A DNA stretch of 64,000 nucleotides from IMG/VR virus record IMGVR_UViG_3300033145_000777, positions 17,183-81,182 of that record; one strand, given 5' to 3'. A program made the position numbers and the translations under genes. Within the stretch, counting starts at the first letter, position 1; each line of letters starts with the position of its first letter. The stretch comes from a virus. Shown here in pieces: positions 32,272-40,039 of the stretch. The notes under the pieces were generated by a model, which made no database searches, was not told where the DNA came from, and worked only from the letters and a program-made list of their open reading frames with translations.

Positions 32272-33176
32272 TCGAGTACCCAGCAAAAATCATAGGATTC
32301 GATAAACACGGTTTTCTAAAAGTAGAAAGGGAGTATCAAAAAACTTTCTTTGATAACCCTTCTCTGCTGTTTGATGGAGCTATTGCTATACACTCTGAAA
32401 TACCTGTTCCGTTGTCTCAATTCAGAATTGACCTTCTATTCAAGGACATTGAAAATAACTTTCTGTTAATAGAACTTAAAATATGCAATGATCAGCAATC
32501 TTTTGAGGCTGTTAAGACAAATGGTCTCAATCAGATTGGTAGATACCTGAATAAGATTGATGACTTCAACGCTTTATTTAATGTGCATGTTACTGTAATT
32601 CCTTACCTTGTAATAATATCAAAATGCAACCAAGTTATGGTTCATGAAGGAAAAAACCATAAACCAAAAAAGCATCATATTAATCAAGAAGCATATCTTG
32701 AATGGAACACAAAAAAATATCACAAAAATGGAGAATTAGTAATACTTGATGGGTTAATCACAAAACAGAAGAAAAAACTCAGAAACCTAAAACGACTAAT
32801 CAAAAAGACAGAGACAAGAGCCTTAAGGTTAACAGAAATTGAGGAACTAAAAATAGAGAAACTGAAAAACTCTAGTGACGGGTTTATTGTAGATTTAATA
32901 GAGAAAATTGACAAAGGAGAAGATATACTTCTCTCTACTGCTACTGGAAAAAACATAAACGTTGTTAAAAACCTGTTATCACAGGCAGGAATACCTTATC
33001 TTTCTGAATCCAAAACAGGGTACAATTTTAATGATCCTGAGTTAAACGAAAACAACGTTGTTCACTTCTTCTTTTCATACATTAACTTGCCCTCTATTGT
33101 ATTACCCATTCTTGAATCAGTATCCAATCTAAGATATTTTAGTTTCAATAATACAAGGGAAATACTACAAGCCTGA
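32235..33176 (+). CDS. PD-(D/E)XK nuclease-family protein (DUF91/NucS-like)
   Basis: 313 residues. PLSQFRIDLLFKDIENNFLLIELKI supplies the D...ExK catalytic pattern of NucS/DUF91 and related nucleases, with a downstream QIGRYLNKI helix typical of the family. The C-terminal ~130 residues are unassigned. Coupled to the small RHH gene, it could be a defence or recombination nuclease. Base composition is more AT-rich than the flanks. Confidence 0.7.
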   Translation: MDSRESDGKIRVIEYPAKIIGFDKHGFLKVEREYQKTFFDNPSLLFDGAIAIHSEIPVPLSQFRIDLLFKDIENNFLLIELKICNDQQSFEAVKTNGLNQIGRYLNKIDDFNALFNVHVTVIPYLVIISKCNQVMVHEGKNHKPKKHHINQEAYLEWNTKKYHKNGELVILDGLITKQKKKLRNLKRLIKKTETRALRLTEIEELKIEKLKNSSDGFIVDLIEKIDKGEDILLSTATGKNINVVKNLLSQAGIPYLSESKTGYNFNDPELNENNVVHFFFSYINLPSIVLPILESVSNLRYFSFNNTREILQA

Positions 33177-33179
33177 TTA

Positions 33180-33231
33180 TTTCAGTCCCTAAATCTTTTA
33201 TATGGTTCAAGGTAATAAGTACTGACTCAAA
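33180..33231 (+). promoter_or_regulatory. Near-leaderless promoter, copy 4 (type B)
   Basis: TTCAGTCCCTAAATCTTTTATATGG with CTGACTCAAA directly before ATG 33232. It belongs to the subtype with CCCTAAATCTTTTATATGG. Confidence 0.8.
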
Positions 33232-33669
33232 ATGGTAGATATAAGGAAAGACTACATAGGAACCTTGACTCAACATGTTCCTAATGGTGAGGACATATTT
33301 CATGGTGTTCTCTGTGATACTGCATTCAACAAAAGGGAAGCAATAGCAAACCTTGCATATTTATTCAACGAGTTCCTTCCAGACTCAATCGGAGTTGTGA
33401 CTGTTGTACAGGAATCCCTGATGGAGGAGGGACTTAAGCGAAACTGCTCAAATTGTGGACACTTTGACTGTAACAACGACAAGGAGTACGAACATGAGTA
33501 CCCAGAGGGAAGCGCGGGAAAATGTGGACACCCTGAAGGCTTGGATCACATCGAGGACGGCGATACTATTTGGAGTGAGCTTCAGTGCAGTGTGTTCATA
33601 GCAGATGAAATGCTAGTGGAGTTCGCTCAAGAAGCGCGCAAGAGGACAGAGTATCAGAGGAGTCATTAG
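33232..33669 (+). CDS. Hypothetical protein with Cys/His cluster
   Basis: 145 residues. CSNCGHFDCNND and KCGHPEG form a probable zinc-binding region in the second half; the first half is alpha/beta. The start is fixed by the promoter. First gene of a short operon. Confidence 0.6.
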   Translation: MVDIRKDYIGTLTQHVPNGEDIFHGVLCDTAFNKREAIANLAYLFNEFLPDSIGVVTVVQESLMEEGLKRNCSNCGHFDCNNDKEYEHEYPEGSAGKCGHPEGLDHIEDGDTIWSELQCSVFIADEMLVEFAQEARKRTEYQRSH

Positions 33670-33918
33670 ATGGAAAGCTTAACTCGCCCTGAACTGATGC
33701 GCCTAACAGTGCTTTATAGCAACTATGTTATGGAGTACCCAGATACTCATGGACCCGGATGCTACCCTGTCTGTGTGCAAGAGTTCTACATGAACGAGTA
33801 TCAAGACCTCTTAGCTGAGGCTGAGAATAAAGGCTGTGAGGGGTGCGGGATGCTACCCGATAAACCTAAGGCATGTTGGGTTGGTTGCCCAGGATTAGAG
33901 GTGTCAAAGAGTGAATGA
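33670..33918 (+). CDS. Small Cys-rich protein
   Basis: 82 residues with Cys pairs (GCYPVCVQ, GCEGCGML, CWVGCPG), probably metal-binding. It starts directly after the preceding stop. Function unknown. Confidence 0.6.
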   Translation: MESLTRPELMRLTVLYSNYVMEYPDTHGPGCYPVCVQEFYMNEYQDLLAEAENKGCEGCGMLPDKPKACWVGCPGLEVSKSE

Positions 33919-34240
33919 TGTAAGGATCATCAAAACCTATGACCGTAAAGTGGGGAAACTCATTTTCAAGGGAAAGCATAGGCACAATGAGCTTGTGCCA
34001 GAGGTGGCTTTCATCCAAGATGGATCAGACCATGATGAAGCTCCATACATTCTGTATGGCCGGGATCATGATAACTACCACTTAGCGACACCTGCGAACC
34101 TTGGACGGTTAGCCAACCTCCGAGTGCTTGATGAGGAGATTGAGCAGATTAAAAAGAAAATGGAAATCATCATCTCAGGTATGACTGACCCAATCTACGC
34201 TGAAAGCTACTGGAAACACGCAACCCCTGAGGTGCTGTAA
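33911..34240 (+). CDS. Hypothetical protein
   Basis: 109 residues from GTG 33911, overlapping the preceding gene by 8 nt. Beta-rich N-terminus and a C-terminal helix (LRVLDEEIEQIKKKMEIII). No family recognised. Confidence 0.6.
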   Translation: MNDVRIIKTYDRKVGKLIFKGKHRHNELVPEVAFIQDGSDHDEAPYILYGRDHDNYHLATPANLGRLANLRVLDEEIEQIKKKMEIIISGMTDPIYAESYWKHATPEVL

Positions 34241-34243
34241 ATA

Positions 34244-34474
34244 ATGAAGTGTCATGAAGAGTTAAAGAAAATGCCTGATACAAGGCACCTTATCAAGAAA
34301 GGCGACACTGCATACGCATTATTCTTCCCCTGCCATAACTGGTTTAAAGGAGAAGTTCTTGAAAACGAGGAGGGGCTCTATATTGTCTGTGAAACAGATG
34401 GAGAAGAGATCGTATCTGTAGGGTATATAGAGAATGCGTATCACGCTATACTAGCAACCCCAGAGCCGATCTAA
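34244..34474 (+). CDS. Small hypothetical protein
   Basis: 76 residues; a small beta domain (DTAYALFFPCHNWFKGEVLENEEG) suggests an SH3-like barrel. No motif recognised. It follows the preceding gene by 3 nt. Confidence 0.55.
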   Translation: MKCHEELKKMPDTRHLIKKGDTAYALFFPCHNWFKGEVLENEEGLYIVCETDGEEIVSVGYIENAYHAILATPEPI

Positions 34475-34720
34475 TTGAATGGTGCGCGTCTGTATCTGAA
34501 ACTCATCGCTTCATTGGATAGAATGGAAAAACTTTGCAGGGATCATGATAGCTACTCGAAGGATATGGTCTTAGATACTTATCGATTTCAATTAGAGGAA
34601 GAACTTGATACAACGAGGATAGAAACTCCTTTAGTCCAACTCTCAAGCAGTTGGATCGAGGTAGGTCCTTTTCGTTTTCATCTAAGCTCCTGTAATGAAG
34701 ACCATTATTTCCGTACATAA
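34475..34720 (+). CDS. Small hypothetical protein
   Basis: 81 residues from TTG 34475, which follows the previous stop directly. Helical N-terminal half and beta C-terminal half. No recognised family. Confidence 0.5.
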   Translation: MNGARLYLKLIASLDRMEKLCRDHDSYSKDMVLDTYRFQLEEELDTTRIETPLVQLSSSWIEVGPFRFHLSSCNEDHYFRT

Positions 34721-34729
34721 CCCCTTTTA

Positions 34730-34781
34730 TTTCAACCCATAAATCTTTTATATGGTTCAAGTTTAGATATATTGACCCAAA
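34730..34781 (+). promoter_or_regulatory. Near-leaderless promoter, copy 5 (TTG start)
   Basis: TTCAACCCATAAATCTTTTATATGG with TTGACCCAAA immediately before TTG 34782. The conserved context fixes TTG as the start. Confidence 0.75.
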
Positions 34782-35009
34782 TTGGAAAAAGTAGTAACCA
34801 AAACTAGAAGCCCAGAACTCATTATGACTGATTGCCCACAGAACCCTGAGGGCTTCAAGTTTGAGGACTGTAAGACTTGTCCCATGTGTGTGAGCTGGAA
34901 AAAGCTTTATGGAGACACATTCGAGGTTGTGTGCAAGAACCTCACTGAAAAGGAGATCAAGTTGCTCCCTGAACCATCAAAAGATGTGGAGTACGAATCA
35001 GCATGGTAG
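34782..35009 (+). CDS. Small Cys-containing protein
   Basis: 75 residues from TTG 34782. CPQNPEGFKFEDCKTCPMC resembles a short zinc knuckle. Overlaps the next gene by 7 nt. Function unknown. Confidence 0.6.
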   Translation: MEKVVTKTRSPELIMTDCPQNPEGFKFEDCKTCPMCVSWKKLYGDTFEVVCKNLTEKEIKLLPEPSKDVEYESAW

Positions 35010-35377
35010 AACTTAGCGTAAGAACGGAAAACCTGGAAGACCTGATTGAGTTTGTACAACACCACCTCATAGAAAAACTACGAGAAGGATACACATCTGG
35101 TTATGAGGGTGGCAAACTTTGGTGGGATTTGAAAAAGGAGGGAGACAGAATAATGAAGTTTACTGAAGTAGAGAAAATGGAAAACGGGGCAATCCTGACT
35201 TTCAAGAGACACTTGACTGAGGGTGAGGTAGGCCCCGATGATGATCACATACCTTACGGTCTCAGTATGGGTGGAAAAGGGTTCTACGTCATGTTGGATG
35301 GGAAGACCTACCTCATGACTTGGAAGGATTTTGTTGAAGGCGCGTACTTACAGCTGAGGAAGGATCATCCACGATGA
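35003..35377 (+). CDS. Hypothetical protein
   Basis: 124 residues, alpha/beta with an N-terminal helix (ENLEDLIEFVQHHLIEKL). No recognised motif. Overlaps both neighbours, so it is part of a coupled operon. Confidence 0.6.
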   Translation: MVELSVRTENLEDLIEFVQHHLIEKLREGYTSGYEGGKLWWDLKKEGDRIMKFTEVEKMENGAILTFKRHLTEGEVGPDDDHIPYGLSMGGKGFYVMLDGKTYLMTWKDFVEGAYLQLRKDHPR

Positions 35378-35592
35378 GCTTTGATCATAGATTCGGACTC
35401 GGTATTGGAGGGAGCTACGAGGACCCGTACATACCGCCTTGTTGTGATGACTGTGCCGAAGACTGTGACCCGAATTATCCCTGCAAGACCATGATGGACT
35501 TCAACAAAAATCAAGCAGAAAACATGCCTGTTCAGGAACCTCCAGTACCTGAAGATCGTGGCCTGGATGAACGGTGGGAGGGAGAGATATAA
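35374..35592 (+). CDS. Small Cys-rich acidic protein
   Basis: 72 residues with PPCCDDCAEDCDPNYPC, five Cys in a compact cluster that may bind metal. It overlaps its neighbours (ATGA upstream, TAATG downstream). Confidence 0.55.
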   Translation: MSFDHRFGLGIGGSYEDPYIPPCCDDCAEDCDPNYPCKTMMDFNKNQAENMPVQEPPVPEDRGLDERWEGEI

Positions 35593-35855
35593 TGACTTGG
35601 ACGAGACACAAAGATATGGAAGGAGGAGCAGTAAAGAGGTGGCTTCATAACCCGGAAGTGGGGGTCATCTCAGTTGTCACAGGAAATGACGATTACAAAC
35701 TGAAAAGCATAGACGGGGAAATCAGATATGTGTTCAACGACAGATGCTTCTCAATTCCCTGTACTCTAAGAGTAGTCGCTAAGATGCCTGACTCCGAGAT
35801 TATCAAGGTAGCTGAGAGAAGTCACAAGGAAATAATAGCCTTAATTGTGGAGTAA
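35592..35855 (+). CDS. Hypothetical protein
   Basis: 87 residues from ATG 35592, which overlaps the previous stop and is preceded by GGGAGGGAGAG. Mostly beta with a C-terminal helix. No recognised family. Confidence 0.55.
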   Translation: MTWTRHKDMEGGAVKRWLHNPEVGVISVVTGNDDYKLKSIDGEIRYVFNDRCFSIPCTLRVVAKMPDSEIIKVAERSHKEIIALIVE

Positions 35856-35863
35856 CCCTGACT

Positions 35864-36025
35864 ATGCCTTATCACCCTAAGATTCATAGATGCGTCGATG
35901 ATGATCATCAACAGGTGTGTTATTGGGCTGAGAACTACAAGGGAGTAATTTACTGCTCCAAATTCTGTGGCGATGTTATGCAGCCAGCTAAACTACGATG
36001 GTGCTCAGGGTTTAAAGAAACCTGA
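35864..36025 (+). CDS. Small Cys-rich protein
   Basis: 53 residues with RCVDDDH, VCYWA, YCSKFCG and RWCSG, a probable zinc-binding microprotein. It lies 8 nt after the preceding stop and just before the PCNA promoter. Confidence 0.55.
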   Translation: MPYHPKIHRCVDDDHQQVCYWAENYKGVIYCSKFCGDVMQPAKLRWCSGFKET

Positions 36026-36075
36026 TTCAGTCCCTAAATCTTTTATATGCTCAAGGTAAGGTAGTACTGACCTAA
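36026..36075 (+). promoter_or_regulatory. Near-leaderless promoter, copy 6 (PCNA operon)
   Basis: TTCAGTCCCTAAATCTTTTATATGC with CTGACCTAA directly before ATG 36076. The ATG at the conserved distance opens a 14-codon frame rather than the PCNA frame. Confidence 0.75.
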
Positions 36076-36120
36076 ATGGTAATAAAAAATCAAAACATAT
36101 TATGGGAGGAAGCTCAGTGA
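36076..36120 (+). CDS. 14-residue leader peptide overlapping the PCNA start
   Basis: ATG 36076 sits exactly where the promoter family places its start. The frame encodes MVIKNQNILWEEAQ and stops with TGA at 36118-36120, overlapping GTG 36117. GGGAGGA inside it is spaced correctly as SD for GTG 36117. The arrangement suggests translational coupling or attenuation of PCNA expression. Confidence 0.5.
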   Translation: MVIKNQNILWEEAQ

Positions 36121-36866
36121 GCTTCTTTGAATACTGTAATCTCAAGGAGTTCGGGATGCTAATGGATTGTGTTCGATCTGTTATTGAGCAACCCGTTATG
36201 ACGATAAACGAGGAAGGAATACACTGCATGGGTATGGACCCTAGCCACGTAGCTATGATGGAGTTTAAACTTCCAGCAACAGCATTCACCAAATTCCAGC
36301 CCTTCGGTGAGGACGTTCTATGGGATATTGACTCGATGAAGAGAAAGCTGTTCAAGAAAGCCAAGATCACTGAAACCCTCACATTCAGGAACCTGATCAC
36401 TAAAAAGGTGTTGGAATGGACGAGGAGTGAGCAACACCTCAACAGGGTCAAGCGTTTCCCATACATTGACCCACTTAAAGAGGAGGTGCCCTCACCGAAG
36501 ATTAGATGGCAAGGCATAGTGAGGATTGCTTCAACCCCTTTAATCACAGCACTAGAAGACTTCGATGAACACGTATTCTTTTCGCTGGACAAAGATGTCT
36601 TCAGCTTATCCGAGCTAACCGATGTGTCTGAGGATGAAACGCCTTGGGATAAGGATAACAACTCAATCCTCGAAATGACTCAACTAACTGAAGAACCTGT
36701 AAAGTCTGCGTACAGTGCTGTGTTTCTGCTCGATATAATGAGACCTCTAAGAAAAGTAGCTGAGGTGGTCAAGCTCTCATTCACAACTAGTATGCCTACG
36801 CTAATAGAAGCTGAGCTCCCCCAAGGAACGATAAAGTACTGGCTGGCTCCATGTATAGGACTATGA
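36117..36866 (+). CDS. PCNA sliding clamp
   Basis: 249 residues from GTG 36117 (ATG 36102 is in frame). It follows the PCNA fold: an N-terminal LKEFGMLMDCVRSVIEQPVMTINEEGIHCMGMDPSHVAMMEFKL-type region, and a C-terminal half with the final TIKYWLAPCIGL matching the archaeal/eukaryotic PCNA end. It would ring DNA and tether polymerase and nucleases. No DNA polymerase is present in the window, so it may serve a host polymerase or one encoded elsewhere. Confidence 0.85.
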   Translation: MSFFEYCNLKEFGMLMDCVRSVIEQPVMTINEEGIHCMGMDPSHVAMMEFKLPATAFTKFQPFGEDVLWDIDSMKRKLFKKAKITETLTFRNLITKKVLEWTRSEQHLNRVKRFPYIDPLKEEVPSPKIRWQGIVRIASTPLITALEDFDEHVFFSLDKDVFSLSELTDVSEDETPWDKDNNSILEMTQLTEEPVKSAYSAVFLLDIMRPLRKVAEVVKLSFTTSMPTLIEAELPQGTIKYWLAPCIGL

Positions 36867-37207
36867 CTAAAATGATTTCAAAGAAAAAACTGATGGAAGG
36901 AACAATCGAGGAAAAAGTCCTGTATCTCAGGACCCCATACAATAGACTGAATCCACTACATGAGGCAGAAATGCTTCAAGAGATCATGGATACAGTGCCT
37001 GAGGTAAAGACTCAGAGAGACCTTGCAAAATACCTGAACTGGCCGGAATCAACGATCAGTATCCACATCAAGATACTGAAGCACCTTGACCCTGCGATCA
37101 AGAAACACCTCAACGAAACGGTTGAGACGCCCACAGCCTACACACTCTACGCAATATCGAAACTACCAAAACCTGAACAACTAGCCGCTTATGATGCTAG
37201 GACATAA
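36863..37207 (+). CDS. ParB-like helix-turn-helix protein
   Basis: 114 residues from ATG 36863, overlapping the PCNA stop (ATGA); ATG 36851 is an alternative. LNPLHEAEMLQEIMD and TQRDLAKYLNWPESTISIHIKILKHL form the ParB/KorB-type HTH region. It lacks the N-terminal ParB nuclease/CTPase domain. Possibly a regulator or replication accessory. Confidence 0.65.
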   Translation: MTKMISKKKLMEGTIEEKVLYLRTPYNRLNPLHEAEMLQEIMDTVPEVKTQRDLAKYLNWPESTISIHIKILKHLDPAIKKHLNETVETPTAYTLYAISKLPKPEQLAAYDART

Positions 37208-37214
37208 ATGATTG

Positions 37215-37652
37215 ATGCTTATGGATGCTATTGATCGCTATGAAAACCTCATCAGCAAGGTTCTGGGGGTAATTCATAGTAACAAGCATAGTATGGACAC
37301 GCAGGTCCTCATGGTTATGAAAACAACTGTGCGTCAAGCAATGAAGGATTACCTGTTTGAGAACAGAAACCCCTTTGAGGTTGACTACCAGGGCAAGATA
37401 GATGCGGTGGACTTAATTTTTAATGTACTCAAAGAACACGAAAAGAACCTAGATACCCTGATTAATAACCTTGATAATACAACCTCTGGGATTGACAAAT
37501 TGACAATCAACCAAGCCGTCAGGGATCGAGTCCGGGTTGGAGCCGTTCATAGGGTCACAATTAAAGAATTTGAAACAGGGACTTGGCTGATAAAGGACGT
37601 ATATCTTAGAAAAGATGGATCAGTAGGGGCTGTATCCCTGTCTGTACAATGA
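37215..37652 (+). CDS. Hypothetical helical protein
   Basis: 145 residues from ATG 37215 (TTG 37212 and ATG 37221 are also possible). Mainly helical with a C-terminal beta part (VHRVTIKEFETGTWLIKDVYL). No recognised family. Likely in the PCNA operon. Confidence 0.55.
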   Translation: MLMDAIDRYENLISKVLGVIHSNKHSMDTQVLMVMKTTVRQAMKDYLFENRNPFEVDYQGKIDAVDLIFNVLKEHEKNLDTLINNLDNTTSGIDKLTINQAVRDRVRVGAVHRVTIKEFETGTWLIKDVYLRKDGSVGAVSLSVQ

Positions 37653-37665
37653 GGAGGAATGAAAA

Positions 37666-37839
37666 ATGCCTGAAATTGATCTTGGGTTCTGCCCACGATG
37701 TAAAAGCGATTGGCCGATGATGACAAGGGTTGTCTATGGTGTGAAGTTCTGTCACCTTTGTTCCTTTGAAGTGGAAGAGAATCGTCATGAGCGTGAACGA
37801 TGGGTACAGTGGGCTAAGGACTACGCAAAGGAGAAATGA
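37666..37839 (+). CDS. Small zinc-ribbon protein
   Basis: 57 residues. CPRCKSDWPM and FCHLCSFE form a CxxC...CxxC ribbon, followed by a charged helix. AGGAGGAATG lies upstream. Confidence 0.65.
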   Translation: MPEIDLGFCPRCKSDWPMMTRVVYGVKFCHLCSFEVEENRHERERWVQWAKDYAKEK

Positions 37840-37841
37840 AA

Positions 37842-38000
37842 ATGGCTGACATAATTATTGATTATAAAGGAAACTGTCCCAACTGCGATAGGTCAGACTT
37901 TGAGGTTGTCGATGAGTTTGGAGAGGAACTTCAATGGATCAAATGTCGTTATTGTAGCGAACCCATTCACACTGAAAACGGAAAGATTGTGGAGGAATGA
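37842..38000 (+). CDS. Small zinc-ribbon protein
   Basis: 52 residues with CPNCDRSDFEV and KCRYCSEPI, a four-Cys zinc ribbon of a type seen in archaeal transcription or translation proteins. It follows another zinc-ribbon gene by 2 nt. Confidence 0.65.
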   Translation: MADIIIDYKGNCPNCDRSDFEVVDEFGEELQWIKCRYCSEPIHTENGKIVEE

Positions 38001-38210
38001 ATGATGCCGTCGCCAGCTCAGTTACGAAACAAAAGGATAAAGAAACTCGTAGAATATGGTAAGGAGTCAGGGCTCCTAGAAAATTGGGTGAACATCTATG
38101 ATAGCCTGTTCACGAAAGCGAAGAAGCTGTATCCGACAGTTGCAAGAAACACACTTCAGACGTATGCTAGAGCAGCGTACAGTATTCTTGAATCTGAACG
38201 AAACCCATAA
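38001..38210 (+). CDS. Small basic helical protein
   Basis: 69 residues (ATG 38001 or 38004), basic and helical, possibly HTH-like. It abuts the preceding stop and is the last protein gene before the RNA region. Confidence 0.55.
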   Translation: MMPSPAQLRNKRIKKLVEYGKESGLLENWVNIYDSLFTKAKKLYPTVARNTLQTYARAAYSILESERNP

Positions 38211-38241
38211 TCTTAATTCCAACCATGACAAATAATAGATA

Positions 38242-38293
38242 GCCCGGTAGCAAAAGGGATTCTCCGTGTTTGCCATTTGGGTCACTACCGGGT
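38242..38293 (+). other. Long-stem hairpin upstream of the structured RNA
   Basis: CCCGGTAG (38243-38250) pairs with CTACCGGG (38285-38292), and CAAA (251-254) with TTTG (269-272) inside. It lies after the last coding frame and before the ncRNA promoter. It may be a terminator, processing site or separate small RNA. Confidence 0.5.
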
Positions 38294-38330
38294 GACTTCA
38301 ATTTGGGATCTAAATAACCGACCAACTTTT

Positions 38331-38369
38331 GCCCATAAACTTTATATAAGTATTCTGTACAAGAAGGTA
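38331..38369 (+). promoter_or_regulatory. Promoter copy 7, driving the structured RNA
   Basis: GCCCATAAACTTTATATAAG matches the shared box, but the GACCCAAAATG start context is absent. The predicted start of transcription is near 38366-38372. This is the only copy not followed by a convincing protein gene; only a 24-codon frame starts at 38370. Confidence 0.75.
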
Positions 38370-38990
38370 TGGAACCAAATAACCACCTGAAGGGGAAACC
38401 CCTCTCATGGATGGCTTGGTTCTGGGATGGAAACATCTCATAGGGCGAGCACATTCCTGAAAGTTCACCTCCTTAGGGAAGTCTTGGAAACATGGCAAAG
38501 ATGGAATTGAATTAATTAAGCTGATTGATTCTGCTCTTCCCTTCATACTCCCTATATGGGCTCCGAGTCGCTCAAAAAATGGGAAGGTGGTATCCCGCCT
38601 TCTCCGGTTAGAGCACCAGAACGCAAATGCTTCTGGAGGTCCACTCAAAGGTGCTAAAAGCATCCAAAACCTGAGAGTGAGAACGTCTAAGTCAGAATGG
38701 ATGCTGGCTTAGAAGGTGCATGAGGATTGCGAACCGTCTCCTCCTCGGGTGCCAATTCACGCTTCCTGCCAGAGGAATACCGACCAGCTTCGGCTGTTAG
38801 GGTAACTGGCATCTCCCCCTTGGTGGAATCGGGGGGAGATTTACTATCCAACAGGAATGGATACGGAGTCACGGGTGACTCTGTCTCAATGTGAGTAAAC
38901 AAAAAACCCAGTAGGGGTGGTTCCTGCCACTCCTACGAACTTTAATCTCCCCCAAGAGCGAGAAGAGGAACTCGGTAAAATACCTCATTA
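38370..38990 (+). ncRNA. Candidate large structured noncoding RNA (about 620 nt)
   Basis: The region lacks a plausible + strand protein but holds many strong local helices. GAACCAA/TTGGTTC (38372-378/416-422) encloses a GGGG-AAA-CCCC hairpin. GGGATG-GAAA-CATCTC is at 38423. A 10-bp stem with TATC loop spans 38581-590/595-604. CCAGAA/TTCTGG is at 38616-621/631-636. An H-type pseudoknot pairs 38659-665 with 699-705 and 686-693 with 706-713. CAGC-TTCG-GCTG is at 38785. A 9-bp stem pairs 38811-819 with 832-840. GAGTCA-CGGG-TGACTC is at 38866, and a 10-bp stem pairs 38911-920 with 927-936. Several stems contain G-U pairs. It ends 3 nt before a tRNA. Size, complexity and tRNA linkage recall phage GOLLD/ROOL RNAs, but identity with them is not claimed. 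Confidence 0.65.
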
Positions 38991-38992
38991 TT

Positions 38993-39077
38993 GTCCGGTT
39001 CGCCTAATCTGGTGGGGCAGTAGTCTTGAAAACTACTGAGCTTGCTCATACAGGTTCAAATCCTGTACCGGACGCCA
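38993..39077 (+). tRNA. tRNA-Ser (anticodon UGA), CCA encoded
   Basis: The acceptor stem GTCCGGT/ACCGGAC is perfect. The D stem is GCC/GGC. The anticodon stem GTAGT/ACTAC has loop CTTGAAA with anticodon TGA at 39027-39029. A type II variable arm (GAGCTTGCTC) and T arm ACAGG/CCTGT with loop TTCAAAT follow. The discriminator is G, then an encoded CCA (39075-39077). The long variable arm and discriminator G agree with tRNA-Ser reading UCA. A T-rich stretch (39079-39089) may terminate transcription. Confidence 0.92.
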
Positions 39078-39086
39078 ACTTTTTAT

Positions 39087-39137
39087 TTTAGCCCATAAAC
39101 TTTATATAAGTTTCTAGCATAGATAGTTTGACCCAAA
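39087..39137 (+). promoter_or_regulatory. Near-leaderless promoter, copy 8 (identical to copy 1)
   Basis: Identical over 54 bases, including the ATG, to 3051-3104, 36 kb away. It drives the gene at 39138. Confidence 0.85.
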
Positions 39138-39551
39138 ATGCCAATCATCATTCCCATCATTGAAGGCGAGGTATACTGCGACGGCATGATATGCGTGAGT
39201 GCATACAAGAACATCGAGAAAAGAAAGGCTTGTCCTGACCGGAACACAGGAATGCTCTGTGGCGGTAAAATGAGGGACGTCTATAAGGATGAGGTAGATG
39301 TAGAGATTGAATCTTATCCTGATCTCAACGTCAACATTCACAGGAAAATTAGGTTAGTTAGGTCTGAGGGAAGTTTCGAGGTTCTGTTTAATTACTCAGT
39401 ACATTGGGATAAGGATGATGGCATGTTGACTGGCTCTATTTCAAGTTTCATGGAAAGAACTGATACCTTAGACGAGGCTATCGCTCTGGTTGATACTATG
39501 ACTGATCAGGTTAAAGTACGAGCAGTTCGATCCCGTAAAGCAGGAATATAA
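39138..39551 (+). CDS. Hypothetical protein with Cys motifs
   Basis: 137 residues. YCDGMICVSAYKN and KRKACPDRNTGMLCGG suggest a metal site near the N-terminus, followed by beta sequence. The start is fixed by the promoter. No family recognised. Confidence 0.6.
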   Translation: MPIIIPIIEGEVYCDGMICVSAYKNIEKRKACPDRNTGMLCGGKMRDVYKDEVDVEIESYPDLNVNIHRKIRLVRSEGSFEVLFNYSVHWDKDDGMLTGSISSFMERTDTLDEAIALVDTMTDQVKVRAVRSRKAGI

Positions 39552-39554
39552 ATC

Positions 39555-39605
39555 TTTAGCCCATAAACTTTATTAAAGTATCATGCATAGTTAGTTTGAC
39601 CCAAA
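39555..39605 (+). promoter_or_regulatory. Near-leaderless promoter, copy 9
   Basis: TTTAGCCCATAAACTTTATTAAAG with TTGACCCAAA directly before ATG 39606; the TATA core differs by two bases from copy 8. Confidence 0.8.
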
Positions 39606-39854
39606 ATGGTAAAACAAATCAATTTCCAAGGTAAGCTGGTTAAAACCTTCGAGATTTTGGTTCCTTCGAGGTCTCGCCCAGGCATGGTTGCCCATAAAGT
39701 GGTGAAAGACATTCAAGGAAAATGGTCATGCAGTTGCGAGGCGTTCCGCTACTCAAAACACAACACACATCCCCAAGATTGGTGCAAGGACGGAGAAAAA
39801 GCCTGTATTCACATCAAGAGAGGTAAGAAGGCATTCGAGGTGGTTCAATGGTAA
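39606..39854 (+). CDS. SWIM-type zinc-binding small protein
   Basis: 82 residues. WSCSCEAFRYSKHN...CIHIKRGKKA matches the SWIM CxC...CxH zinc pattern, a fold that binds DNA or protein and is common in archaeal and viral small proteins. It overlaps the next gene by 7 nt. Confidence 0.7.
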   Translation: MVKQINFQGKLVKTFEILVPSRSRPGMVAHKVVKDIQGKWSCSCEAFRYSKHNTHPQDWCKDGEKACIHIKRGKKAFEVVQW

Positions 39855-40039
39855 GAGTCAGTCTAATTAGGATCAAGGTAGACAAGAACCCTCCCCATAA
39901 AGAATGGTTGAATGAGAAGGTCTGTGAGATGACGCTCAGTGATGGAGAGTACATGAAGTTGCGCGCGGAGATACGAGGCATTAACAGCATCTACGCTGGT
40001 GGCAAGCAGAACAGGCGATACAAGCTGGTGGAAATATAA
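39848..40039 (+). CDS. Small hypothetical protein
   Basis: 63 residues, basic alpha/beta. It overlaps the SWIM gene and the following gene (TAATG). No family recognised. Confidence 0.55.
   Translation: MVRVSLIRIKVDKNPPHKEWLNEKVCEMTLSDGEYMKLRAEIRGINSIYAGGKQNRRYKLVEI

Noticed and set aside
36005-36661. 218-codon open frame on the minus strand
   Set aside because: Antisense to PCNA, Ser/Leu-rich low-information sequence; no independent promoter.
38370-38444. 24-codon frame at the promoter-defined position in front of the structured RNA
   Set aside because: The frame is interrupted by hairpin sequence and lacks the GACCCAAAATG context, so I treat it as part of the RNA.
38310-38902. Minus-strand frames (117 and 71 codons) across the RNA region
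   Set aside because: Composition without motifs; the strong + strand stems, the forward promoter and tRNA linkage explain the region better.
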